A DNA stretch of 64,000 bases from Lachnospiraceae bacterium (GCA_017441295.1 JAFRYA010000026.1:1-64000); one strand, 5' to 3'. Numbered from the stretch's first letter, positions 35,906 to 45,094 are shown. Program-made: numbers and translations. The notes: generated by a model from the sequence alone, not told the origin.

Positions 35906-35936
35906 AAAAAAGCTGCCGCAAAAAACTGCGGCAGCT
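35906..35936 (-). terminator. intrinsic terminator of FAD oxidoreductase copy 2
   Basis: AGCTGCCGCA/TGCGGCAGCT, perfect 10-bp stem; read on the minus strand it is followed by TTTTT and lies just after the stop codon at 35954. Confidence 0.88.
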
Positions 35937-35953
35937 TTGTAATAATTGGAATA

Positions 35954-37432
35954 TTACCACTGGCGGTACTTCTTGAATTCTTCCGGATCTGCTGCGGCTT
36001 TCTTGGCCATCTCGGTGTAAAGTCCCCAGTTGTTTGCTTCGCAAACTTCGGTGAGCTCAGGATCAACGTCCTTGCGCCTTGGCAGAGGAACGTCCTGAGC
36101 GACCAGAATATCCTGGACTTTCTTGATATTAACAGTGTGAACGGTAGAACCGTCTTCAAGGGCAACTGCGGCTGCAATGCCGGCTGCCTGGCCTGTACCG
36201 ATGCACTGAGGGATCAGGCTGACCCAGTCGATGGCAACGTTGTCTGCGGACAGGTGACGTCCCGGTGCCAGCAGGTTCTCAACTCCGACAGGAAGGATTG
36301 TCCTGTATGGAATCTCGATAGGTGCTGAGTCGTTGATCTTGCAGACTGTGCTGTGCCATGCGATGACGTCGTCGAACTCATTATGGAACGCAAAGTCGAA
36401 CGGTGTCAGGTAGTATTCGCCTTTCAGGCGGCGAGAGCAGCGGTTGCCGGTCTGAGGTGCGATGTCGTACAGGAACGCGTTTTCGAAGCCTGCAACGTTT
36501 TCACGCAGGAAATCCATGACGCCGCGGATTTTGTCGCGTGAATCCATTTCAGTGGCTGTCAGGTCTTTGATATCGGTGCAGAGCATTGGTCCGATCCAGT
36601 TGTTGAACCAGACAATGTCATTGCGCGGGGTCGGAAGTGGTATGCAGCGGTGGCCGAATGTCTCTCCGAGGCCTTTGAATACCTTCATCATGCTTTCCGG
36701 ATTCTGCATGCTGCTGCGGAAGAACTTTTCAAAATCACAGCCGCCTGCACGCCATACAAGAGCAGTGTTGGCGCAGCGGGTATTCTTGTCCATGATCTCT
36801 TCGTATGCAGCGCCTGCCTGTGAAAAGATGTCGCCGTCGCCGGTAGCGTCGATGACGACTTTGGCGAGGATGGCTTTGCGGCCTTCTTTGCTCTCAAATA
36901 CAACACCCTTGATGAGGTCGCCTTCCATAATAGGCCTGGTAGCCCATGTGTGGCAGTAAACCCTGATGCGGTCTCTTTCTTCAAAGAGCATTTTGTCCAT
37001 CTCAATCTTCAGCTGGTTCGGCTCAAAATATACAGACCTTACGACTCTCTTAGGAGAGTCCGGACAGCTGCTGACAGCGTCAAAGATCGGCGCCCACTTA
37101 TAAATGTCTTCAGGCTTTTCACTGCCGACTTCCTTGCCTTCCGGTCCCAGAACCGCGCCAGGAATATTAGCCATTCTGGTAAACCATTCTTCCTGAATGC
37201 CGCGGACGAATGATTTGTCTTTGTAGGACAGGCTGGGCACCATGATTACATATCCGCCTGTTACGTCGCCGCCCATATATCCGTAGCGCTCCAGCAGGAT
37301 AATGTTCTTAGCGCCTGCTCTGGCAGCAGCGATAGCAGCAGAATGTCCTGCGCTGCCTCCGCCGACTACCAGGATGTCGCATTCATCAAATATTTCAATG
37401 TTTCGTTCAGGTTCTAACCAGTATTTTCCCAT
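35954..37432 (-). CDS. FAD-dependent oxidoreductase (FAD_oxidored type), copy 2
   Basis: The 492-aa flavoprotein has the FAD-binding motif ILVVGGGSAGHSAAIAAARAG (start residue about 20; core GGGSAGHSAA), ILLERYGYMGGDVTGG, and the middle motif VVIDATGDGDIFSQAGA. The C-terminal LLAPGRHLSADNVAIDWVSL block is also present. It belongs to the same family as the gene at 20956 but is not close enough to be a recent duplicate. No signal peptide or haem motif is present, so it is a cytoplasmic flavoprotein. It could be the electron-transfer partner for the FAD-less reductase at 29771, but that is speculation. Confidence 0.85.
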   Translation of the reverse strand: MGKYWLEPERNIEIFDECDILVVGGGSAGHSAAIAAARAGAKNIILLERYGYMGGDVTGGYVIMVPSLSYKDKSFVRGIQEEWFTRMANIPGAVLGPEGKEVGSEKPEDIYKWAPIFDAVSSCPDSPKRVVRSVYFEPNQLKIEMDKMLFEERDRIRVYCHTWATRPIMEGDLIKGVVFESKEGRKAILAKVVIDATGDGDIFSQAGAAYEEIMDKNTRCANTALVWRAGGCDFEKFFRSSMQNPESMMKVFKGLGETFGHRCIPLPTPRNDIVWFNNWIGPMLCTDIKDLTATEMDSRDKIRGVMDFLRENVAGFENAFLYDIAPQTGNRCSRRLKGEYYLTPFDFAFHNEFDDVIAWHSTVCKINDSAPIEIPYRTILPVGVENLLAPGRHLSADNVAIDWVSLIPQCIGTGQAAGIAAAVALEDGSTVHTVNIKKVQDILVAQDVPLPRRKDVDPELTEVCEANNWGLYTEMAKKAAADPEEFKKYRQW

Positions 37433-37540
37433 TTTGTTCTCCTTCTCCTTTTAGACAAACAATACTGTTTCAAACACATTATAGTTATGATTGCTTTTAT
37501 AGTCCATTTCAAAAAAATTATGATGTCATTCAGGGCAAAT

Positions 37541-37572
37541 AAAAAAGAGGCTGCTTTAAGCAGCCTCTTCTA
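37541..37572 (-). terminator. intrinsic terminator of the SDR gene
   Basis: AAGAGGCTGC/GCAGCCTCTT with a TTTAA loop; the A run at 37541-37546 gives a T run on the minus strand. It follows the stop codon of the gene at 37582-38322. Confidence 0.9.
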
Positions 37573-37581
37573 TGGCAATTA

Positions 37582-38322
37582 TTAAACTTCGAATCCGCCG
37601 TCTACTTTGATTACCTGGCCGTCGATGAATGAAGAATCATCTGTTGCAAGGAACAGAGCAACAGTAGCGATATCCTCAGGCTGTCCGACACGTTTCATCG
37701 GGCATCCGTCAACCATGAACTGAAGGACGTCAACGCCGCCGATGGAGTCAACCATAGCCGTGTGGATGCATCCAGGAGCGATAGCGTTTACACGAACCTC
37801 AGGACCCAGTTCCCATGCCATTGACTTGGACAGGCCGGCCATTGCATGCTTTGAAGAAATATAAGCTGCGAAGCCATGATGTGCTGCGAAGGAAGCAACA
37901 GAAGCGATGTTGACGATAACGCCTTTGCCCTTTGCTTTCATGATAGGAGCAACCAGCTGTGCCAGACGGAGTGCGGCGGTAACGTTAACGTCGAAAACGT
38001 TCTTCCACTCTTCGATGGAAACATCCTGCAGCGTGGACATGCTGAGCATGCCGGCGTTATTAACGAGAACGTCTACTGTGCCGTATGCTTCAACTGTTTT
38101 GGCAACAATCTCTTCGCAGAAAGCAAGATTTGCGGCGTCACCGAGTACATACATAGCCTCGCCGCCTGCTGCCTTGATCTGGTCTACGACTTCCTGGGCT
38201 CTCTTCTCATTTCTGCCGGTAACAACGACTTTTGCACCTTCTTTAGCGAAAAGAACTGCGGTTGCGCGGCCCATGCCTGAAGTAGCACCTGTAACGATAG
38301 CAACTTTGTCCTGTAATTTCAT
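37582..38322 (-). CDS. short-chain dehydrogenase/reductase (FabG-like)
   Basis: The 246-aa classical SDR has the cofactor motif TGATSGMGRA (residues 12-21) with an arginine after the second strand (VTGRN), suggesting NADP. NNAG (about 89), the catalytic Ser in NIASVASFAA, Tyr-x3-Lys in YISSKHAM and the C-terminal FIDGQVIKVDGG are also seen. Such enzymes act on hydroxy/keto groups of acyl chains, sugars, steroids or aromatics. GGAGG precedes the ATG. It is transcribed alone, between two leftward promoters. Confidence 0.9.
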   Translation of the reverse strand: MKLQDKVAIVTGATSGMGRATAVLFAKEGAKVVVTGRNEKRAQEVVDQIKAAGGEAMYVLGDAANLAFCEEIVAKTVEAYGTVDVLVNNAGMLSMSTLQDVSIEEWKNVFDVNVTAALRLAQLVAPIMKAKGKGVIVNIASVASFAAHHGFAAYISSKHAMAGLSKSMAWELGPEVRVNAIAPGCIHTAMVDSIGGVDVLQFMVDGCPMKRVGQPEDIATVALFLATDDSSFIDGQVIKVDGGFEV

Positions 38323-38443
38323 ACAATAACCTCCTTGAAGTAATAATTATCTGCTGAATACATTATATCTTGCCCCGAAAAAATAAACAATGTCGATACG
38401 TCATAAGATATTGTATAATATTAGAAACAAAGGAGGCATGGAT

Positions 38444-39466
38444 ATGGGCAGAAACCACGAAGTAACGAATATACAGCCGCTATTGGATGGGGGGAATCTC
38501 CGCGAGCCTGGCTGGTCACGTTCGCTGGTGCAGCGCTATGACCGCAGCCAGATAAAGGCTCCCAAGATGCGTATCAAGGAGTGGGATTATTATCTGGTTC
38601 TGAGCGATGGCTTCGCAGGCGCGTTTACCATATCAGACGATGGCTATATAGGGCTTCAGTCAGTGTCACTGCTTGTTTTTGGCGAACAGCCTTGGGAGCA
38701 TACAGAGACAGTCTTAAACGCTTTTCCGATGGGCAAGCTGAAGCTCCCTTCTGACTCATCCTCAGGCATTACGGAGTATAGTGATAAAAGGCTGCAGATG
38801 AAGTTCACGGCGGAAGATGGAGGCCGGCATATTACCTGCCATTTTGAGAAGTTCCATGAAGGCAAAGCTTTTGACTGTGATATAGTTCTGGCGCAGCCCG
38901 AGATGGACTCGATGGTTATTGCTACGCCTTGGGATAAGAAACACAGATTCTATTACAACCAGAAGATTAACTGCATGCGCGCGTCCGGATATATGGAGTA
39001 TGACGGCGTGAGATACGAGTTCAATCCGCAGGCTGACTTCGGTACCCTGGATTGGGGCAGGGGGGTATGGACGTATGACAACACCTGGTTCTGGGGTTCA
39101 GGCAACGCTGACATTGATGGTAATACCTTCGGATTTAACATCGGATATGGATTCGGCAATACCAAAGCTGCATCCGAAAATATACTTTTTTATAACGGCA
39201 AGGCTCATAAACTGGACGATGTGACATTCCATATCCCTGAAAGCGGATACATGGATCCGTGGAAATTTACTTCTTCTGACGGACGCTTTGAGATGGATTT
39301 CATGCCTGTACTGGACCGTGCTGCCAAGCTGGATTTCAAATTGCTGGTATCCGACCAGCATCAGGTGTTTGGACGGATGAGCGGAAGGGCAGTGCTGGAC
39401 GATGGTCGGGAAGTCATTTTGAAGGACGTCATGTGCTTTGCGGAGAAGGTACACAACAGATATTAA
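38444..39466 (+). CDS. DUF2804-family protein
   Basis: A 340-aa soluble beta-rich protein matching DUF2804: QPLLDGGNLREPGWSRSLVQ at the N-terminus (core GNLREPGWS), then WDYYLVLSDGF, LDWGRGVWTYDNTWFWGSG and TFGFNIGYGFG. The family resembles lipocalin-like/AttH-type folds and has no established activity. ATG 38444 is chosen because AAAGGAGG lies 8 nt upstream; further in-frame starts at 38390 and 38438 are less well placed. It leads a short operon with a lipoprotein and a monooxygenase-fold protein. Confidence 0.78.
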   Translation: MGRNHEVTNIQPLLDGGNLREPGWSRSLVQRYDRSQIKAPKMRIKEWDYYLVLSDGFAGAFTISDDGYIGLQSVSLLVFGEQPWEHTETVLNAFPMGKLKLPSDSSSGITEYSDKRLQMKFTAEDGGRHITCHFEKFHEGKAFDCDIVLAQPEMDSMVIATPWDKKHRFYYNQKINCMRASGYMEYDGVRYEFNPQADFGTLDWGRGVWTYDNTWFWGSGNADIDGNTFGFNIGYGFGNTKAASENILFYNGKAHKLDDVTFHIPESGYMDPWKFTSSDGRFEMDFMPVLDRAAKLDFKLLVSDQHQVFGRMSGRAVLDDGREVILKDVMCFAEKVHNRY

Positions 39467-39478
39467 AAGGTGATTGAA

Positions 39479-39817
39479 ATGAGAAAGATCAGAATAATAA
39501 TATTAATGTTGTTAGGAGTGACGATGATGATTTCATTATTTGGGTGCGGCGGGCAGAAATACAAGCTGAACTTTGACGGCTCAGGATTTGAGTCCAGGAA
39601 GACAGAGTATCCTGCCGGAGCAAAGGTTACAGTGCGCTATGACATGATCGCTACTGATACGGATTATTCATTTTCCATCGATGATGATGTGGAAATGAAG
39701 ACGGACTTCGACGGCGGATATGTATTTACGTTTATTATGCCTGAACATGATGTAACGATGCATGTTTCTTCGAGAAACAGCATGGAATATATTCCTGATT
39801 ACGATCCGGCAGATTAA
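39479..39817 (+). CDS. small lipoprotein
   Basis: A 112-aa secreted lipoprotein: basic MRKIR start, hydrophobic core and lipobox LFGC with Cys23. The mature part is beta-rich with an EYPAGAKVTVRYD segment and FTFIMPEHDVTM, a pattern found in small bacterial Ig-like or internalin-repeat-like domains that decorate surface proteins. AAGGTGA lies before the ATG. It is 12 nt after the DUF2804 gene. Its function is unknown. Confidence 0.75.
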   Translation: MRKIRIIILMLLGVTMMISLFGCGGQKYKLNFDGSGFESRKTEYPAGAKVTVRYDMIATDTDYSFSIDDDVEMKTDFDGGYVFTFIMPEHDVTMHVSSRNSMEYIPDYDPAD

Positions 39818-39839
39818 TAGAATTTGAAAGAGGTGGATT

Positions 39840-40163
39840 ATGGCAGTTACGGTTAATATTTACTACACCGGTACAAATGGCAGCGCGCGCAGATTCGCGC
39901 AGGAGATGGAAGAGAGCGGCACTGCTCACAAAATAAGGACAATAGAGGGGAACATCTGCTATGAATACTATTTCCCGATGAATGATCCGGAAACAGTTAT
40001 GCTGAAGGACAGCTGGACCAGTCAGGCGGCAATAGACGAGCTGCATGCATCTCCGATGATGGATGTGATAACTGAGCTGAGAGAAAAATACGACCTTCAT
40101 ATGAAGGTCGAGAGATACGTAAGCGACAGCGGACCAGTCGATGAGAAGTTTATCAGGAAATAA
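39840..40163 (+). CDS. ABM-superfamily protein (putative quinol monooxygenase fold)
   Basis: The 107-aa ferredoxin-like dimeric alpha/beta-barrel protein has AVTVNIYYTG, a central CYEYYFPMNDPETVMLKDSW (typical of antibiotic-biosynthesis-monooxygenase domains) and AIDELHASPMM. In an anaerobe it is unlikely to use oxygen; relatives act on quinones, haem or as small-ligand binders. AAGAGGTGG precedes the ATG. Its end overlaps the convergent phosphatase gene by 11 nt. Confidence 0.78.
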   Translation: MAVTVNIYYTGTNGSARRFAQEMEESGTAHKIRTIEGNICYEYYFPMNDPETVMLKDSWTSQAAIDELHASPMMDVITELREKYDLHMKVERYVSDSGPVDEKFIRK

Positions 40164-40671
40164 GGCTCTTAAGCAGTCCGGCGCAGCCGGCTGTCAGATC
40201 TTTGTAAGTTGTTTCGAAATCATGTGTATACCAGGGGTCGGATACGTCATGGGCGGATCCGTCCCTTTTCTTATACTCGCTGTCTTCAGCGTATTCCAGC
40301 ATCATATGGACTTTGCCTTCAGGGTCAGAAGGAATAATGCGCTTAAGCCCCCATTCATTCTCGGTGTCCATAATGATGATCAGGTCGTATTCATCATATT
40401 CCCTGCGTGTGATCTGTCTGGCAAAGTGTCTGCCGCAGGCAATGCCGTGCTCCTTTAATTTGACCACGGTCCTTCTGTCCACCGGATTGCCGATCTCTTC
40501 CCGGCTGGTGGCAGCAGAATCAATGTAGAAATCATCCCCGCCATTTTCGTATACACCATCAGAGGCACCGGAGATACCGAGGCCTGCCTGAGATACCATA
40601 TTCTTAAAGATGAACTCCGCCATGGTCGAGCGGCAAATATTGCCGTGGCAGATGAATAGTATTCGTAACAT
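40153..40671 (-). CDS. low-molecular-weight protein-tyrosine phosphatase
   Basis: The 172-aa phosphatase has the catalytic loop at the N-terminus, Cys8-x5-Arg14 (CHGNICRS), and the general acid in the late motif DVSDPWYT. An insertion after VDRRTVVKL makes it slightly longer than the usual 150 aa. Such enzymes in Firmicutes dephosphorylate tyrosine or arginine residues of regulators or polysaccharide-synthesis kinases. It is preceded by the acyltransferase gene on the same strand, 25 nt away. Confidence 0.9.
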   Translation of the reverse strand: MLRILFICHGNICRSTMAEFIFKNMVSQAGLGISGASDGVYENGGDDFYIDSAATSREEIGNPVDRRTVVKLKEHGIACGRHFARQITRREYDEYDLIIIMDTENEWGLKRIIPSDPEGKVHMMLEYAEDSEYKKRDGSAHDVSDPWYTHDFETTYKDLTAGCAGLLKSLIS

Positions 40672-40696
40672 TTTTTATTTCACCTCATAAATTAGT

Positions 40697-41689
40697 TTAT
40701 TCCCTCTTTAATAATACATTTGAAATGCGGCCTATAATAAACCGATATGCTCTTGTGATCGGTTCATTCCCAAACAGAAGACAAACAGCCACAGAGAAAA
40801 CAGCCGCGAAGGCAATACTTACAAGACCATTATTAATCTTGATAGCAGAAATCTTCATTATGGCGCGTATAATTCCAGAGTGTACTAAGTAGATTAGAAT
40901 ACTGTTCTTTCCAATTATTGAGACAATGCTGTGCTTTTCTGAGATGATCGAAATAAAACCACCTATGCATAGAAAACCTGTGAGTAAAATAAGAAGCCTC
41001 ATTCCAATGGAGGCAATTCCTGACATACCATTATACGGCACTGACATATAAAGCGCAGAAATACCGACACCAAGCTTTTGAATCACCAGCAAAGAAACCA
41101 CTGCAAGCGCAAAAGCAAAACAGGCATATATTTTTTTCATGCTTCGGACTTTCTCTACATATTGCTCTGGAAGCAAATAACCTGCCAAAAAATATGGTAA
41201 AAAACTAAACGTTCTTGCCAATGCTAAAAAGCCTCCCAGTTTAGTAAATCCAACATACAAAGACAATAAAATAGAGAGGTAGAAAGCGCCTTTGATCATT
41301 GAAACAGGTTTGATTAATACTCTCCATAGAAATAGGCTCAGCAAAAACCAAAGTGTCCACTGAGGATATGTAAACCCCAAAAGACTGCCCCAAATATCCC
41401 CTCTGGAACCTATCAAACAATAAATAAAATTAAACAGGATATAGGGTATGAGACAGTTGCCTATTGTATTCTTATAGTATCTCTCAGAATCATTCTTTTT
41501 TGAAAAGTAGCCAGAGATGAATATGAAAACGGGCATATGAAAAAGATAAATAAAATAATACAAGTACCTTGTGATCACATCATCCTGCCATGAGGCGTAC
41601 ATTTTTTCAATAAAATGGCAGAACAAAACCAGAAAAATCATTAAGCCCTTTATATTATCAAATCTATTGTCTCGTATCATCTGATTCAT
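40697..41689 (-). CDS. acyltransferase-3-family membrane protein (fucose 4-O-acetylase-like)
   Basis: A 330-aa integral membrane O-acyltransferase with about 10 hydrophobic helices. The start RFDNIKGLMIFLVLFCHF carries the family's catalytic His, and FHMPVFIFISGYFSKK is the second hallmark (key part HMPVFIFISGYF). It probably acetylates a surface or exported glycan. It is clearly more AT-rich than its neighbours and sits next to a decayed DUF4417 fragment, so it looks like part of an acquired stretch. Confidence 0.85.
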   Translation of the reverse strand: MNQMIRDNRFDNIKGLMIFLVLFCHFIEKMYASWQDDVITRYLYYFIYLFHMPVFIFISGYFSKKNDSERYYKNTIGNCLIPYILFNFIYCLIGSRGDIWGSLLGFTYPQWTLWFLLSLFLWRVLIKPVSMIKGAFYLSILLSLYVGFTKLGGFLALARTFSFLPYFLAGYLLPEQYVEKVRSMKKIYACFAFALAVVSLLVIQKLGVGISALYMSVPYNGMSGIASIGMRLLILLTGFLCIGGFISIISEKHSIVSIIGKNSILIYLVHSGIIRAIMKISAIKINNGLVSIAFAAVFSVAVCLLFGNEPITRAYRFIIGRISNVLLKRE

Positions 41690-41708
41690 GATGTTCTTTG
41701 CTCTGATA

Positions 41709-41907
41709 ATCTCTATGCCCTTCCGGCCAACGACGAATCAGCACAGACACTGAACCGTCTTTGTTATTGTGTTTATATGTTAATGCAAAACATCTTCATA
41801 AGATGAATTGTAAAACAAATCCAGATTATCGTGTAGATGCTTTTATACATTTTTACATTGATGATCAAAAGTTCGATGGTCCACAAAGTAGTATATGGCT
41901 TATATGA
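41709..41907 (+). pseudogene. remnant of a DUF4417-family gene
   Basis: One frame reads RRISTDTEPSLLLCLYVNAKHLH, then MNCKTNPDYRVDAFIHFYIDDQKFDGPQSSIW before a stop (key part FYIDDQKFDG). The intact DUF4417 protein at 15434 has TFTEAKQLHNNLSKL...YFYNAFVCFYIDDYKFDGQYKGIW at the matching place. Only about 65 codons remain, with no start or ribosome site. The rest of the 41690-42015 gap is AT-rich with nothing else recognisable. Confidence 0.75.
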
Positions 41908-42015
41908 TTTACAAGTTGCATCAACCTGAAACAGCGTTGACTGTTTTTTTTATAAAATATATAATCAACTATTAATAAAACAAAAGAATAATCAGTTTTT
42001 TAAGGCGTGAACTAA

Positions 42016-42478
42016 ATGAGCGAACTGAAGACAAATGCATGGATCGCTGCTGGCGTTTAGAACCAGCGACAGAACGATTGTATCCACCACTAATAATAAT
42101 CTGCTTAGTTTAACAATAGATGAGCTGGGGATATCAATAGACGATCTGGCTGACATGGCTGAAGATCCGACCGTTATTAAAAAGCTTAAAATTGACGGCA
42201 AGTCTTTTTATGCAACAATGCTGCCGCTCATTCAGGAAAAGCTTTCTGCTGAGCTGAATGTGCCCGTTAACGGACCTAATTACATGGGCGTTGAGGAATT
42301 CCTGGAGAACAACGTAGTTCTCAAATTCTCGGCGATCAGTGAGGGAAGATATTATGCATGGCTCCGCAGAAATGTAAACCGCGAACTCAAGCTGATGTGT
42401 GAACGCAACGACATCAAGCTGGCAGTGACACGCGTGGTTATCACCTCTGCTGACGAGCTTGTAAAAATAGATAAATAA
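42016..42478 (+). pseudogene. hypothetical gene with a probable one-base frameshift near its start
   Basis: An open frame from ATG 42016 (ribosome site AAGGCG) reads MSELKTNAWIAAGV and stops at TAG 42058. The rest of the protein continues in another frame (RTSDRTIVSTTNNNLLSLTIDEL... to KIDK). Removing one T of GTTT at 42055-42058 joins the two. The only ATG in the long frame, 42035, gives an unnatural start and has no ribosome site. The main part (about 135 aa) is soluble with an acidic helix and a basic YYAWLRRNVNRELK helix; no family is recognised. It may be a real frameshift or a sequencing error. Confidence 0.6.
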
Positions 42479-42519
42479 AAAGGTCTCCTGTTTGGCGGCA
42501 GGAGAGAAAGGGAACAGTT

Positions 42520-43530
42520 ATGAAAATAATAATTGTAGGCGGCACAGGATTCCTGGGGTATTACGCAACACAGGCAGGACTTAAGAGAGGACATGAGCTG
42601 GCATCATTTTCATTGGATGATGTTAACCTTGAAGGATGGTGGCCGAAAGAAGTTCCGACCAGTTTTGGTGATGTATTTGAGATGAGTGAAGATGAGCTCG
42701 TGCCTGTATTTGAAGGCTTCGATGCGATGATCTACTCAGTAGGTCCGGACGACCGTATTACTCCTAAGGCTCCGTCATATGAATTTTTCCACAAGCATTT
42801 AGTAACTGACGCATCCAAAGTGTTCAGAGCAGCCAGACGCGCAGGCGTCAAGAGAGCAGCGGTTAACAACTCTTACTTTGCATACTTTGACCGTCTCTTC
42901 CCTGAGAAAGGCCTGGCCAAGTATCATCCATACGTCAGAAGCCGCGTAGAACAGGCTCAGACTCTTTTCGAAGAATCAGGCGGCGGCGCAGCAAACGGCG
43001 GAATGGACGTAATGGTTCTGGAGCTTCCGTACATCTTCGGCGCTATGCCGGAGCGTATGCCTATCTGGAAGGACGTTTATATTGAGAGATTCTTCCATTA
43101 TCCTGCAATTTTCTTCCCGAAGGGCGGTACGTCAATGATCGCTGTAGAGCATGTTGGCGAAGCAATGATCGGCGCGATCGAGAACGGCAAACACGGAGAG
43201 CGATACCCTGTAGCTGACGTTAATCAGACCTTTAGATGGATGATCCAGGAGTTTGAAAAGGGTCTTCAGATCAAGAAACCTATCATCCAGCCTGGCGGCT
43301 CGATCTGTGCTATGGGCGCTAACAGCCTGGCTAAGAAAGAAGCAAAGAAGGGCAACGAGGCAGGCCTTGATCTCGGCCGCATGATGACAGACGTAATGTC
43401 TTATGAGGTTTATATTCCGGAGGAGGTCATTGCAGAGAACTCCAGGATACTTGGATTCGGCCGCGGCGGACTGGAAGAAGCTATTGAGAAGACTATGAAA
43501 CGCTGCTATCCGAACGGATTTGGAAAATAA
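42520..43530 (+). CDS. NAD-dependent epimerase/dehydratase-family protein
   Basis: A 336-aa extended-SDR/atypical SDR with the cofactor motif IIVGGTGFLGYYA (residues 3-15) and a core of alternating strands. The YxxxK catalytic pair is not clear: YHPYVRSRVEQ occupies that place, so Tyr and Lys are probably replaced. It may act as an isomerase, lyase or redox sensor like other atypical family members. GGGAACAG lies before the ATG. The next gene starts at the base after its stop codon, so the two SDR-fold genes are one unit. Confidence 0.83.
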   Translation: MKIIIVGGTGFLGYYATQAGLKRGHELASFSLDDVNLEGWWPKEVPTSFGDVFEMSEDELVPVFEGFDAMIYSVGPDDRITPKAPSYEFFHKHLVTDASKVFRAARRAGVKRAAVNNSYFAYFDRLFPEKGLAKYHPYVRSRVEQAQTLFEESGGGAANGGMDVMVLELPYIFGAMPERMPIWKDVYIERFFHYPAIFFPKGGTSMIAVEHVGEAMIGAIENGKHGERYPVADVNQTFRWMIQEFEKGLQIKKPIIQPGGSICAMGANSLAKKEAKKGNEAGLDLGRMMTDVMSYEVYIPEEVIAENSRILGFGRGGLEEAIEKTMKRCYPNGFGK

Positions 43531-44331
43531 ATGAAGACAGTACTGATAACCGGCGTGTCCGGAGGAATGGGTTTTCAGACAGCTAAACGGCTGACAGAAA
43601 ACGGTTATAAAGTATATGGCATTGATATAAAAGCTCCCGGGGAGATGCTCCCCGGGCTTAGCTTTGTTCAGGCGGACCTGACGGACGAGGCATCTGTTAG
43701 CGCGGCTTTTCAGCAAATTCGCTTAGAAACTGCTGAATTGGACGGTATTATCCATATGGCCGGAATGTATGACCTGAATTCTTTAGTGGAGATGAGTGAT
43801 GATGAATTCACACGCATTTTTCAGATCAATCTGTTTGGGATGTTCCGCGTGAACAAGGCGTTTCTGCCTGCCATGAAAAAGGGCAGCAGGATAATCATTG
43901 TCTCCAGTGAGCTGGCGCCTCTTGACCCGCTGCCTTTTACAGGCATTTATGGAATCACCAAAACTGCCGTGGAGCAATATGCGTTCTCGTTGCGTAAGGA
44001 GCTGCAGCTGCTGGATATTAAAGTAATAGTACTGCGTCCCGGCGCGGTAGATACCGGGCTCCTGAACGTGTCTACAAACAGGCTGACCGACTTCTGTAAC
44101 AATACACAGTTGTATTCGTATAATGCCAAGAGATTCCGTAATATCGTGGACCATGTGGAATCGCGCAAGATTCTGCCGGAGCGGATGGCGGGGCTGGCAA
44201 TGAAAGCCCTGACATCAAAAAGACCCCGGCTGATCTATAAGATCAACCGGAATCCTCTATTGATTCTATTAAATATACTGCCTGACAGGCTCCAGGATTA
44301 TATCCTGAAAAAGATTTTAACTGTTAAATAA
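43531..44331 (+). CDS. short-chain dehydrogenase/reductase
   Basis: The 266-aa classical SDR has TGVSGGMGFQTA (residues 7-18) for the cofactor. An aspartate after strand 2 (YGIDIK) favours NAD. HMAG replaces NNAG, catalytic Ser lies in IIVSSELAP, and Tyr-x3-Lys is YGITK. A basic hydrophobic C-terminus (NRNPLLILLNILPDRLQDYILKKIL; core LLILLNILP) may touch the membrane. There is no spacer between it and the preceding gene; the ribosome site must lie in that gene's end. Its end overlaps the convergent hydrolase by 15 bp. Confidence 0.88.
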   Translation: MKTVLITGVSGGMGFQTAKRLTENGYKVYGIDIKAPGEMLPGLSFVQADLTDEASVSAAFQQIRLETAELDGIIHMAGMYDLNSLVEMSDDEFTRIFQINLFGMFRVNKAFLPAMKKGSRIIIVSSELAPLDPLPFTGIYGITKTAVEQYAFSLRKELQLLDIKVIVLRPGAVDTGLLNVSTNRLTDFCNNTQLYSYNAKRFRNIVDHVESRKILPERMAGLAMKALTSKRPRLIYKINRNPLLILLNILPDRLQDYILKKILTVK

Positions 44332-45090
44332 TTCTATGGCGCGGCTGATCACCTGGTCAGCCGTTCCTTTATGTTCGGCCAGAGAATGTCCCTCGTCCGG
44401 GAATATTATTATCGGAATATTGAAAAGCTCAGCAAATCTTTTAGCCGCATCAGGATCAATGACCTGGTCTTTTTCACCATGAGCCATAATGATCTGATGT
44501 TGACCGAAACGGTCAGGATTAAAATCTCTGAACAGGTCAGTCTCCATAAAATCCTGGAACAATCCTTTGGTTATCCTGACAGATGCATCCAGATCCATAT
44601 CTGTATCGAAGTATCCCTTTGTCTCGAGGTCTCTCAAATATTGCTTTTCCAGTTCGGTAGGATTTTCTTTTATGAACAGTTCAGGCATATTGACGGCTGC
44701 GCTGCGGAAGAAAGCCTTCCGTCCATTATGCTCACGCTGACTGATGTAAAGTCCGGTCAGCCATGCGCCAAAGCTGGATGCGAAGTAACAGATCTTTACA
44801 TCAGGATAGTTCGCGGTTACGTACTTTTCGGCAGCCTCAATGCTGTCAATTGCATCTCCTACCCGCAGGAGTTCCCTGGCAGATTCTTCCGTGCCGTGCC
44901 CCGGCAGGTCTATTGCAATCATGCCATAGCCCGCAGCCGGGAGTCTTTCCAGCAGCAGCTGATAAGTGGAACCTTCCTTGCTGCTGGAAAAGCCGTGCAC
45001 AGCTATTACAATCCCATTAGGTCCTTCAGGGACTTCGATAATGCTTGAAACTATATGTGAATTGCTTTTGACCAGTTTCAGTTTTTCCAT
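44317..45090 (-). CDS. alpha/beta hydrolase
   Basis: The 257-aa alpha/beta-hydrolase has an oxyanion segment VHGFSSSKEG, DLPGHGTEE, and a nucleophile elbow reading ASSFGAW (Ser near 107; the first Gly of GxSxG is Ala). MAHGEKDQVIDP holds the acid Asp and DEGHSLAEH the catalytic His. It resembles serine aminopeptidase/lysophospholipase-like S33 proteins. It lies 4 nt after the M3 peptidase gene and is the last gene of the five-gene minus-strand operon that starts with the ABC-F gene. Confidence 0.87.
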   Translation of the reverse strand: MEKLKLVKSNSHIVSSIIEVPEGPNGIVIAVHGFSSSKEGSTYQLLLERLPAAGYGMIAIDLPGHGTEESARELLRVGDAIDSIEAAEKYVTANYPDVKICYFASSFGAWLTGLYISQREHNGRKAFFRSAAVNMPELFIKENPTELEKQYLRDLETKGYFDTDMDLDASVRITKGLFQDFMETDLFRDFNPDRFGQHQIIMAHGEKDQVIDPDAAKRFAELFNIPIIIFPDEGHSLAEHKGTADQVISRAIELFNS

Positions 45091-45094
45091 GTTT

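Noticed and set aside
39840..40163. Oxygen-dependent monooxygenase function
   Set aside because: The organism looks strictly anaerobic, so only the fold is claimed.
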